Assembly (NCBI RefSeq): GCF_902506655.1
Contig: NZ_LR734808.1
Span: 744,001-808,000, forward strand
DNA: 64,000 nt
DNA from: Marinoscillum sp. 108
GTDB lineage: Bacteria > Bacteroidota > Bacteroidia > Cytophagales > Cyclobacteriaceae
Reading direction: 5' to 3'
A model generated the notes under the pieces. That model was given only the letters and a program-made list of their open reading frames with translations, was not told the DNA's origin and searched no databases. Position numbers and translations under genes: made by a program. Shown one piece after another: positions 1 through 8,271 of the stretch; position 1 is the first letter of the stretch; every line of letters begins with the position of its first letter.

Positions 1-566
1 TTATTTTCATCAATAACTGACAATACGTTAAAAGCATACTGAACATAAGATTCAAGTATGACATATTCGGGTCTGTTTGGTAGGACCTTACCAATTAATT
101 GGCAAACCCTTTTTGGGAAAATTTCGCTTCTTTCATCAACACTAGATTTTGATAGGTTTTTCCAAGAGTACACAAATAGTCCACTTAAATATTGAACCTC
201 TTCTTTGATTAATTTGAGATTATCTTGTCGCGAGTTGAAATTATGAAAATCAGTTATTATCGAGGTTATTAAGCTTAAAGAGCGTTGTTCCAGCAAGATT
301 TTTCTTTGATTTTCTAGTTCTGTCGCGGATATTACTTGCGCTTCAACTGACTTCTTGAGTTCTTCTAATTGAAGTCGATATTCCTTAATTTGATATATAA
401 GAGCCGCAAATAAGACCATTGTACCTGCTAATGAGATCATTTCACCCGATACACTGATTTTTACAGAATCAATTGGTAGGTCGTTAATATTAAGAAAGGG
501 TACAATGATACTTCCAATTAGAAAGCAAAGAGCAAGGGCAAGAAAGAGTTTATGATAATATTTCAC
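1..566 (-). CDS. Membrane-anchored coiled-coil protein, partial (C-terminus beyond left edge)
   Basis: An open frame on the minus strand runs uninterrupted from a GTG at 566-564 to the window edge, giving about 188 residues; an in-frame TAG lies a few codons upstream. There is no ATG at the 5' end, so GTG is the best start. Residues 6-25 form a hydrophobic helix. A second one at about 43-60 is followed directly by a charged, leucine-rich stretch (QLEELKKS, then ENQRKILLEQRS) that looks like a coiled coil. The rest is predicted helical and cytosolic. Two membrane helices plus a coiled coil resemble the putative phage-abortive-infection (putAbiC-like) membrane proteins, but that is only a resemblance in architecture and the C-terminal half is missing. 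Function unknown. Confidence 0.55.
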   Translation of the reverse strand, partial: MKYYHKLFLALALCFLIGSIIVPFLNINDLPIDSVKISVSGEMISLAGTMVLFAALIYQIKEYRLQLEELKKSVEAQVISATELENQRKILLEQRSLSLITSIITDFHNFNSRQDNLKLIKEEVQYLSGLFVYSWKNLSKSSVDERSEIFPKRVCQLIGKVLPNRPEYVILESYVQYAFNVLSVIDEN

Positions 567-683
567 GAAGCAAATCTAAGCTGTGTGTATTTATTTACAA
601 ATACCCCACTCGTTGGTGTTTGTTGGATAAACTCATTAAAAGAACTCAGACTTGTTTTTGATTGAGGTGATTGCAACCGTCAG

Positions 684-1502
684 CTAGATTTCCTCAATCC
701 GCACTTCAAAGGTGAGGTTGGCTTTGCTGTCACCCCTGTAGGAGCCCTGTACAGGAAGGGTGTTTTCCGGCTTATAGCTGGAGCAGGCAGGAATGTAGTT
801 TTCCATAGCCAGAAGACCAGCACTCGGATCCAGACCAATCCACCCGCCACCGGGTACCCAGGCTTCCACCCAGGCATGCAATTCGTGACCTTCCTTAAGT
901 CCTGGGTTGAAGGCATAGCCACTTACAAAGCGCGCAGGAATGTTCAATTGGCGAAGCATTTGTATCATCATCCAGCTCAAGTCCCTGCAAGACCCACTGC
1001 GCTGCTCAAAACACACATTTGGTGGGAGTACATTTTCCGCATAGCGCTCATTGTGCTCCCAATCCGCATTGATTTCCTTTACCAGGTAGGAGAGGAAGGT
1101 GACCATGTTGCCGCCAGATAGTTCACGAATCTCCGTAATCCAGGCCACCAGCTCCGGGTTCAGATCTACTTTCCCTAAATAGAGCTGCAAAGCGGTCTGA
1201 TGGTCTTTATGTGGGTCTTCTTCCACGAGAAAATCAAATGGATTGAGTGCGGAGGTTTCCACCTCCATTTCGATGCTGATCTCCAGTTTTTCGATCTGAA
1301 AGTTGAACCAGCATTGATGAAAAGGGTTATTTTCAGCATCCAGCCTAAAAGCCAACCCTGAAGGAGCTGGGTCTACATGGATGCGGAAATCCCTCAGCTT
1401 AAAATAGTTTCTCTGAGAGGGGTAAAAGTACAAGTGATGAGGCTCAGCGAAAACCAAATTTGAGTATTCATATAACGTGCGATGACTTATTTTGAGCTTC
1501 AT
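684..1502 (-). CDS. Transglutaminase-like cysteine protease-fold protein
   Basis: The 272-residue protein has an N-terminal beta-rich domain typical of bacterial transglutaminase-like proteins (residues 1-110) and a C-terminal transglutaminase core. The papain-like triad is visible: Cys172 in SGSCRDLSW, His209 in ELHAWVEAW and Asp225 in WIGLDPSAG. It has no signal peptide, so a cytosolic enzyme is likely. It is the last gene of a three-gene minus-strand operon (22 bp after the alpha-E gene), an arrangement seen in many bacteria together with circularly permuted ATP-grasp proteins. Family knowledge suggests peptide or amide-bond hydrolysis or transfer, probably acting on the product of the ATP-grasp partner. 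The actual substrate is not established. Confidence 0.85.
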   Translation of the reverse strand: MKLKISHRTLYEYSNLVFAEPHHLYFYPSQRNYFKLRDFRIHVDPAPSGLAFRLDAENNPFHQCWFNFQIEKLEISIEMEVETSALNPFDFLVEEDPHKDHQTALQLYLGKVDLNPELVAWITEIRELSGGNMVTFLSYLVKEINADWEHNERYAENVLPPNVCFEQRSGSCRDLSWMMIQMLRQLNIPARFVSGYAFNPGLKEGHELHAWVEAWVPGGGWIGLDPSAGLLAMENYIPACSSYKPENTLPVQGSYRGDSKANLTFEVRIEEI

Positions 1503-1524
1503 GTTAATGTCTTTACCAGACAGT

Positions 1525-2496
1525 TTACTGAGATTGAGATTGATCCATCAGGTTAGGCCTGATTTTGAAATACTGTTCGTAGACCGCAGTGGAAATGTCG
1601 TTGATCCGTCCCTGCAGCTTGTCCAGGTATTCGTGCAGTCCAAACTCGAAGACATCATTGATATCTGCAAACTCCAAATCGGCACGAAGGTTTCCGATTT
1701 CCTTCTCAGCTAAATTTGTGTATCCTCTTTTGGCATCCGAGATCTCGTGCAGACAGTTCTCTGCATTGACGAGGCAAAAGAGAATCGATCGCGGAAAGTA
1801 GGAGTTGAGCACCAGATAATTCACGATATTTCCAGGTTCTATTTTGCCATACATCTGCTTGTAAGCATTCAGAGCACTTACCGATTTCAATAGCGCGTTC
1901 CAATGCAGAAAATCCAGCGGTGATCCGATCTCTTCCACCGAAGGGAGCAGGACATGGTATTTTACGTCGAGTATTCTGGAGGTCTTATCCGCTCTCTCTA
2001 AAAACTGCCCCAACTTGGTGAAGTACCAGCCTTGATTTCGGGGAGAGGTGTCATATCCTATTCCCTGGATGAGCTGAAGTTTGTATTTGATCTGCTTGAA
2101 GATGTCGGCATCCTCGCTCTTCCACATTTTTCTTTTGGCCGCCTTTTCCACAAAGTGATAGAGGTCATTGAGCACCTCCCAGGTTTCCTTGGAGATATTT
2201 TCTCTCACCTGACGGGCATTTTCACGGGCATTGACCACCGAGGCAATAATGGAATTATGATTTCTCTTATCAAAGGCCAAAAATCGAATGGCATTTTCCC
2301 TCGAGTAATCACTATAAAGCTTTTTGTACAGTACCTCGTCGCCGGTAGCAGTGATCAGCGGACGCCATTGCTCCTTCATGCCGGGAGGCAGGTCTATCGA
2401 TAGGTTAAAATTGACATCTATGAAACGCGAATAATTTTCGGCTCGCTCAGCATACCTTCCCAGCCAAAACAAAGAATCTGCAACTCTACTTAACAT
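1525..2496 (-). CDS. Alpha-E domain protein (DUF403)
   Basis: The 323-residue, almost entirely helical protein begins MLSRVADSLFWLGRYAERAEN, the hallmark N-terminus of the alpha-E (DUF403) family. Length and start agree with the family. Alpha-E proteins have no known catalytic activity. They are nearly always encoded between, or fused to, circularly permuted ATP-grasp and transglutaminase-like proteins, as here. The ATG start lies 15 bp after the ATP-grasp stop, so the genes are probably co-transcribed and their products may form a complex. Nothing in the sequence indicates a signal peptide or membrane segment. Confidence 0.88.
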   Translation of the reverse strand: MLSRVADSLFWLGRYAERAENYSRFIDVNFNLSIDLPPGMKEQWRPLITATGDEVLYKKLYSDYSRENAIRFLAFDKRNHNSIIASVVNARENARQVRENISKETWEVLNDLYHFVEKAAKRKMWKSEDADIFKQIKYKLQLIQGIGYDTSPRNQGWYFTKLGQFLERADKTSRILDVKYHVLLPSVEEIGSPLDFLHWNALLKSVSALNAYKQMYGKIEPGNIVNYLVLNSYFPRSILFCLVNAENCLHEISDAKRGYTNLAEKEIGNLRADLEFADINDVFEFGLHEYLDKLQGRINDISTAVYEQYFKIRPNLMDQSQSQ

Positions 2497-2511
2497 TTGA
2501 AATTTCCAATT

Positions 2512-3936
2512 TTAGTCAAACAACACCCATGTATCCTTGCTTCCGCCGCCTTGAGAGGAATTCACCACGAGCGATCCTTCTACCAATGCCACCCTCGTGA
2601 GTGCTCCCGGCAGCACCTTGATGCTATCCCCATAGAGGACATACGGCCTCAGGTCCACGTGCCTCGGCGCTATGCCCTTGGGAGTGATTGTAGGCACTGT
2701 AGAGAGTGAAAGTGTAGGCTGCGCAATGTAATTGCGTGGATTTTCTTTCACGAGTTTCCTGAATTTTGTGTGCTCCGATGAATCAGCTTTGGGGCCAATG
2801 AGCATCCCATATCCACCAGCTGCATTGGTTTCTTTCACCACAAGGTCCTCAATATTTTCCAATACGTAGTTCAGGTCATCCTTTTCTGAACACAGGTAAG
2901 TGGGCACATTTTCTATAATGGGGTCCTGATCGAGGTAGTATTTAATGATCCGTGGTACATAAGCGTAAACTGCTTTGTCGTCTGCCACACCAGTCCCAGG
3001 AGCATTGGCCAGTGCCACATTGCCCGCCAGGTAGGCCTCAAATATGCCCGGCACTCCCAGCATGGAGTCGGGGTTGAAAGTCAGCGGATCCAGAAAGGTA
3101 TCGTCTATCCTTCGGTAGATCACATCTACTTGTTGCAGACCTTTAGTCGTCTGCATGTAGACATTCTTGTTTTTCACAATCAGGTCCTGGCCTGTAACCA
3201 GTTGAACACCCATTTGCTGAGCCAGATAGGAGTGCTCGAAATATGCAGAGTTGTAAATACCGGGTGTCAACACGGCCACAGTAGGATTGGGCTTGTCCGA
3301 CAGGTGCTGAAGCATATTCAGCAGCATGTTAGAATAGTCAGACACTGGTCTGACACCCAGGCCGGCAAACAATCCTGGAAATGCCTGCTTGATGATTTCA
3401 CGATTTTCCAGGAGATAGGAGACCCCGGACGGGCACCTCAGATTGTCTTCCAGTACATAGAATTTGCCACTCTTGTCCCTCACGATATCACTCCCCGTGA
3501 TATGACACCAGATGCCCTTGGGAGGATTCAGGCCGATACATGGCTTCAGGTAATCCCTGCTCGAAAGCACCAGTTCTTTAGGTACAATACCATCTTTCAG
3601 TATTTTCTGTTCATGGTAGATGTCGTTGATAAAGAGGTTGATAGCCGAGATTCTTTGCTTTAAGCCCTCTTCTATGATGGACCACTCTTCTGCTGAAATG
3701 ATCCTTGGGATCAAATCCAGATGTAGTATTTTCTCTACACCCTGATTATCATGGTAGACATTGAAAGTCATGCCCATGGACATCTGAGCTTTATCTGAGG
3801 AGTCCTGAAGTTGTAAAAGCTTCTTACCTGAATATTGTTCTAAAGCTTGCTTGAACTGCTGATAAGGGGGCCGACAACTCTCATCATCAAACATCTCATC
3901 AAAGTGCTCAGAGGGGTTGTATTTATCAAAAATCAA
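2512..3936 (-). CDS. Circularly permuted type 2 ATP-grasp protein (DUF404/DUF407 type)
   Basis: The 474-residue protein matches the circularly permuted ATP-grasp family: YDEMFD-like N-terminus (HFDEMFDDE), SGVSYLLENRE, VIYRRIDDTFLDP and KETNAAGGYGMLIGP, which carries the nucleotide-binding glycine loop. The family is predicted to be an ATP-dependent amidoligase joining amino acids or peptides. The start appears to be TTG at 3936-3934. The next in-frame ATG, 14 codons on, would cut into the conserved FDEMFD motif, and a stop (TAA) lies nine codons upstream. It is the first gene of the operon with alpha-E and transglutaminase-like proteins. About 250 bp of very AT-rich DNA separates it from the divergent holA and must hold its promoter. 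Confidence 0.88.
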   Translation of the reverse strand: MIFDKYNPSEHFDEMFDDESCRPPYQQFKQALEQYSGKKLLQLQDSSDKAQMSMGMTFNVYHDNQGVEKILHLDLIPRIISAEEWSIIEEGLKQRISAINLFINDIYHEQKILKDGIVPKELVLSSRDYLKPCIGLNPPKGIWCHITGSDIVRDKSGKFYVLEDNLRCPSGVSYLLENREIIKQAFPGLFAGLGVRPVSDYSNMLLNMLQHLSDKPNPTVAVLTPGIYNSAYFEHSYLAQQMGVQLVTGQDLIVKNKNVYMQTTKGLQQVDVIYRRIDDTFLDPLTFNPDSMLGVPGIFEAYLAGNVALANAPGTGVADDKAVYAYVPRIIKYYLDQDPIIENVPTYLCSEKDDLNYVLENIEDLVVKETNAAGGYGMLIGPKADSSEHTKFRKLVKENPRNYIAQPTLSLSTVPTITPKGIAPRHVDLRPYVLYGDSIKVLPGALTRVALVEGSLVVNSSQGGGSKDTWVLFD

Positions 3937-4183
3937 ATTGATATATTTTAAAGTAAATGATTATGAATATACGAATATTTAAATGAAAATAAAAGACTAT
4001 TGTTAAATATTTATATAATTCATCAATATTTTGAATTTTTCGTAAACAATAGAGCTTCTTCAATTACAGTTTTCCATAAATGAAAACCCGTTTTTCGCTC
4101 GATCAAGCAACTCTGAAATGAAACTTACTTTTTATTCCAGATATCCAAAGGCCTAAATGTTCAGTCATATTAACTTTACCGCT

Positions 4184-5203
4184 ATGGCCGAATACGTCGA
4201 GATAATCAAAGACTTACAAAAGGGTAAATATTCACCATTGTATTTTCTGCAGGGTGAGGAGCCTTTCTTTATCGACAACATCATAGAGCACATAGAGCTC
4301 AATGCGCTGGATGATACTCAGAAGAGTTTTAATCAGTATGTGCTTTACGGAAAAGAAATTTCTTTTACGGACATTCTGAATGTGGCCAGGAAATACCCTA
4401 TGATGGGCGAACGTCAGGTGGTGATCATAAAGGAAGCGCAGGAAATCAGAGACTGGAAGAAAGAAGAGGCGCAGAAGTTTTTGACGGCATACCTTGAGAA
4501 TCCACTGGCAACTACCATTCTTGTTTTTGGTCATAAATACAAGACGTTGGATCGCCGTACTAAAATCGCCAAGACGCTGGAGAAGCATTGTGTTTTTCTT
4601 AACTCCAAGAAAATCTATGATGATAAGGTGCCTGGGTGGGTGAGGTCATATGCCCAGGCATCCGGAGCCAATATTTCGGAGAAGGCAATTATGATCCTAA
4701 CAGAGAATATTGGCAACAACCTGCAAAGACTGGCCAATGAGCTGGATAAATTGAGGCTGAACATCCCTGCGGACCAGCAGATAGATGAGGTGGCCGTGCA
4801 GAAGTACGTGGGGATCAGCAAGGATTACAATACTTTCGAACTGCAAAAAGCACTATCCCTTCGGGATGAAATTAAGGTTTTCAAGATCATCACTTATTTT
4901 TCTGCCAACCCTTCCAGTAATCCACTGATACTGGTCATTGCCAACTTATATGCTTATTTCTCCAAGCTGCTTTTGATTCACCATCAAAATGCCTTTGATC
5001 AAAATTCAGTAGCAAGGGCTATTGGCGTTAACCCATTCTTTGCCAGTGAATACATTCAGGCAGCTCGAAACTACCCGGCCCATGTGGTCGTCCGGAATAT
5101 CGAATTGATTCATCAGGCGGACTTACAGTCAAAGGGCATCGGGTCTGCAAGCATGAAAGATGGCGATATTTTGAAAGAACTCATTTTTAAATTGATGCAT
5201 TGA
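4184..5203 (+). CDS. holA: DNA polymerase III subunit delta
   Basis: The protein (339 residues from the ATG at 4184) has the HolA layout. The N-terminal AAA+-like domain shows YFLQGEEPFFID, then RKYPMMGERQVVIIKEAQ and LVFGHKYKTLDRRTKIAK. A helical lid follows (ISEKAIMILTENIGNNLQRLANELDKL), with a C-terminal helical domain typical of delta. It opens the beta sliding clamp in the clamp loader. An in-frame ATG at 4157 would add nine residues; I prefer 4184 because family members begin close to this point. Its stop overlaps a possible TTG start of the following TPR gene, so the two are probably co-transcribed. Confidence 0.9.
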   Translation: MAEYVEIIKDLQKGKYSPLYFLQGEEPFFIDNIIEHIELNALDDTQKSFNQYVLYGKEISFTDILNVARKYPMMGERQVVIIKEAQEIRDWKKEEAQKFLTAYLENPLATTILVFGHKYKTLDRRTKIAKTLEKHCVFLNSKKIYDDKVPGWVRSYAQASGANISEKAIMILTENIGNNLQRLANELDKLRLNIPADQQIDEVAVQKYVGISKDYNTFELQKALSLRDEIKVFKIITYFSANPSSNPLILVIANLYAYFSKLLLIHHQNAFDQNSVARAIGVNPFFASEYIQAARNYPAHVVVRNIELIHQADLQSKGIGSASMKDGDILKELIFKLMH

Positions 5204-5256
5204 TACACTTAGCGGCAAGTTTACGTTCAAGGCATAAGAATCAGAATAAATCATCT

Positions 5257-8200
5257 ATGCGCACCGGCATTTTCACCCTTTTATTAGTTGTTGCTCTGTC
5301 CTGGAGGGTTCAGGCTCAGGAAACGCTCTCCAACACCCCGCCAGATAAATTCTATGATCAGGGACTGGATGCATTTCATCGGGAAGCCTATGGAGCAGCA
5401 AGAAACTTGTTTACACAGTACCTGGCGCTCAGTAGCAACCCTGTCAAGGAAGCTGATTACTATCTGGCCATATCGGCACTCAGGTCTGGTGATGCGGAAG
5501 GGGTTTCCAAACTACTGACGTTCATTCATCAGGAGCCATTGCACCCATTGGCCGGCAGTGGTTATTATGTGCTGGGTAGTCATTTTTTCGCTCAAAATGA
5601 ATTTGAAGAAGCACTCAAATATTTTATTCAGGTGTCGGGTAGTCAGCTCAATGCAAAGGACGAGGAAGCATGGCGATTCAAACAGGGCTATTCTTATTTG
5701 GAAACCGGCAATGTGACCGAAGCAGAAAGTAATTTAGAGGCGGTACAAAACTATCGCGGCAGTTATTTTAACGAGTCCTCCTACTATTTGGGAGGGATCT
5801 ATTTTGATCGTGGGGATTACAATCAGGCCCTGACGGTGCTGGAGGCGCTGGATGGACTCTCCACACCTTATGCGGATGAGGTGACGATGATGATCGCTGG
5901 CATCTACTTCCACACCAACAGATACGCACAGCTGTATAAATACGCAGGCGCTCAGGTTTCCAATAAGGTTTCGATGAAGAATAAGCAACTCAATAAGTTG
6001 CTGGGCGAGGCTTATTTTGGTGATCAAAAGTACACGTCGGCAGCCAGTCACCTCCAGAAATACCTGGACATGTCGGGAAACAGGGCAGATGCTGAAACCT
6101 TCTACAAGCTGGGGTTTGCTTACTTCCAGACCAATGAAAACCAGAAGGCCATCGAGAATTTTAAGAAGGCCGGGCTGGAGAAAGGGGCCATGGGCCATAT
6201 CAGTAGTTTCTACCTGGGTCAGCTCTACCTGAAGGAACGAAACCTCAACTATGCCTACAGTGCGTTTAAAACCGTGGCTAATAGTACTGAGGATGGTGAA
6301 ATGAGGGAGGAGTCAGCTTTTACCATCGGAAAAATCAACTTTCAAAGGGCCCAGTATGCAGAGGCCATTGTTGATTTCGCGTCATTTATCGATCAGTTTC
6401 CTAATAGCCGATGGAAGGTAGAAGCCAATGAGCTGCTGGCCCAGTCCTATCTGAAGACCTCCAACTATGACCAGGCCATTGCTCACCTGGAGTCTATCAA
6501 AAACAAATCTTTACCACTGAAAAAGGCGTATCAGAAGGTGACCTTTCAGAAAGGTCAATTGCTATTTAACGACAGCCGGTTTCAGCAGGCACTGCTCTAT
6601 TTCGATAAGTCCACGGACTTTCCCATCGACACGCGAATAGCGGCTCAGGCCTATTACCTGAAAGGGGAGTGTCATACCATTCTCAATCAATCTGGCCAGG
6701 CGGGTAATGCTTACCGCAAAAGCATCGAAACCAGGGACCCACAGTGGTCCATTTATGCCAACTATGGTTTGGGCTATGTATATTATAATGACAAGGCATT
6801 TGATCAAGCAGAGGGTTATTTCCTGAATTATATCAGAAAGGCCAATCCAACCGACGACTTTTATCAGGATGCGTTGGTTCGTGTGGCGGATTGCTACTAT
6901 GTACAAAAGAAGTATGAACAGGCCATTCGGGCTTACACGGAAATTACTGATCCTCAGTACGTGCCGTATGTCACCTACCAGATGGGGCTGGTGTACCGGT
7001 TGAAAGGAGAGGAAGCCAAAGCTCAAAGTGAATTTGGAAAAGTACTTCGAAATCCTCTGTCAGGATATGGTGATAAAGCCCTTTTTCAGATGGCTGACAT
7101 GAAAAGTGAGTCTGGTGACTTTCAGGGCTCAATTACCACTGTCAACAGGCTTTTGAATGATTACCCGGAAAGTAACCTTATCCCATATGCCAAAAGCCAG
7201 CAGGCGCTGAGCCATTTCAATCTCGGACAGTATCAGGAGTCGCGCAAGGCTTATGAGTTCGTTTTAGAAAACTATATGGGTCATCAGGTAGCCAACTCAG
7301 CTTTGCTGGGTTTGCAGGAGCTGGTGAAAAAGGGAGTGGATATACCCAATTTTGATGGATACATGGAGGCCTATCAGAAGGCTCACCCGGATGATAATAG
7401 CCTGGAAGTAGTGGCTTTCGAAGCGGCCAAGGGAGCTTATTACAATCAGAAGTACCGGGAGTCCATTGAAAAGCTCAAAGCTTTTATGTCCAAGTATCCA
7501 AACAGTCCATTTGAGGAAGATGCCCTTTATTTTCTGGCCGACTCGTACTATCGAAATGAAAACTGGCAGCAGGCAGCTGATGGATTTGGTGAAATCATAA
7601 AGATACCGGGCTCAGCTTACGTCAGTCGTTCTCTCGACAAACGCGGAAAAGCACTGGTAAATCTGGGACAGTTCGCTCAGGCGATTCAGAATTATCACAT
7701 GTTGAGCCAGCGAGCAGTTAACCAGAAGGAAACTTTTCAGGCGCACGAGGGACTCATGAATACTTACGTGAAGCTAAATAAGTCTGATAGTGCGCTTTTC
7801 TTTGCCGACAAAATTTTAGAAAGTGACTATAAACCTGCGAATGCAGAGGCATCCGCCTGGCTGGTGAAAGGTAAAATTTACCTGCAGAAGAAGAATTATA
7901 ATCTTGCGGTGGATGAACTACTGAAGGTGATGAATGACTCTAAAAATGAAAGTGGTGTTGAAGCCACCTACCTGCTGGGAAGGGTGTATTTTGAACAGGG
8001 TAAGTCCAAACGATCACTGGAAGTCCTCTTTGACCTCAACAGAAACTTTGGGTCTTATCCGTACTGGATTGGGAAGTCGTTTTTGCTGATAGCAGATAAC
8101 TACCTGGCGATGGGAGAGATTCTCCAGGCGAGGGCCACGGTGGAGTCCATCATTGCCAATGCAACCATCCCCGAAATCAAGAAGGAAGCCAGTCAGAAAT

Positions 8201-8271
8201 TGATCAAGATTAAAAATGAGGAATCCAAATTGCTCGTTTCGGATACGCTAAAAACCGATTCAATCAAATGA
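5257..8271 (+). CDS. Exported tetratricopeptide-repeat protein
   Basis: About 1004 residues, with a clear signal peptide (MRTGIFTLLLVVALSWRVQA, cleavage before QE) when started at ATG 5257; a TTG at 5200 gives an unlikely extra 19 residues that spoil it. The whole mature protein consists of TPR or Sel1-like helical hairpins (repeated A..YY.G, Y..A...F, YYNQKYRESIE, DALYFLADSYY). It probably acts in the periplasm or at the outer membrane as a protein-interaction scaffold. Its stop overlaps the start of the downstream outer-membrane barrel by four bases (ATGA), so a functional pair is likely. Large TPR proteins encoded beside an outer-membrane barrel are common in Bacteroidota, but the role is unknown. 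Confidence 0.85.
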   Translation: MRTGIFTLLLVVALSWRVQAQETLSNTPPDKFYDQGLDAFHREAYGAARNLFTQYLALSSNPVKEADYYLAISALRSGDAEGVSKLLTFIHQEPLHPLAGSGYYVLGSHFFAQNEFEEALKYFIQVSGSQLNAKDEEAWRFKQGYSYLETGNVTEAESNLEAVQNYRGSYFNESSYYLGGIYFDRGDYNQALTVLEALDGLSTPYADEVTMMIAGIYFHTNRYAQLYKYAGAQVSNKVSMKNKQLNKLLGEAYFGDQKYTSAASHLQKYLDMSGNRADAETFYKLGFAYFQTNENQKAIENFKKAGLEKGAMGHISSFYLGQLYLKERNLNYAYSAFKTVANSTEDGEMREESAFTIGKINFQRAQYAEAIVDFASFIDQFPNSRWKVEANELLAQSYLKTSNYDQAIAHLESIKNKSLPLKKAYQKVTFQKGQLLFNDSRFQQALLYFDKSTDFPIDTRIAAQAYYLKGECHTILNQSGQAGNAYRKSIETRDPQWSIYANYGLGYVYYNDKAFDQAEGYFLNYIRKANPTDDFYQDALVRVADCYYVQKKYEQAIRAYTEITDPQYVPYVTYQMGLVYRLKGEEAKAQSEFGKVLRNPLSGYGDKALFQMADMKSESGDFQGSITTVNRLLNDYPESNLIPYAKSQQALSHFNLGQYQESRKAYEFVLENYMGHQVANSALLGLQELVKKGVDIPNFDGYMEAYQKAHPDDNSLEVVAFEAAKGAYYNQKYRESIEKLKAFMSKYPNSPFEEDALYFLADSYYRNENWQQAADGFGEIIKIPGSAYVSRSLDKRGKALVNLGQFAQAIQNYHMLSQRAVNQKETFQAHEGLMNTYVKLNKSDSALFFADKILESDYKPANAEASAWLVKGKIYLQKKNYNLAVDELLKVMNDSKNESGVEATYLLGRVYFEQGKSKRSLEVLFDLNRNFGSYPYWIGKSFLLIADNYLAMGEILQARATVESIIANATIPEIKKEASQKLIKIKNEESKLLVSDTLKTDSIK

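Noticed and set aside
3130-3663. 177-codon plus-strand frame
   Set aside because: It is antisense to the ATP-grasp gene, with no family resemblance.
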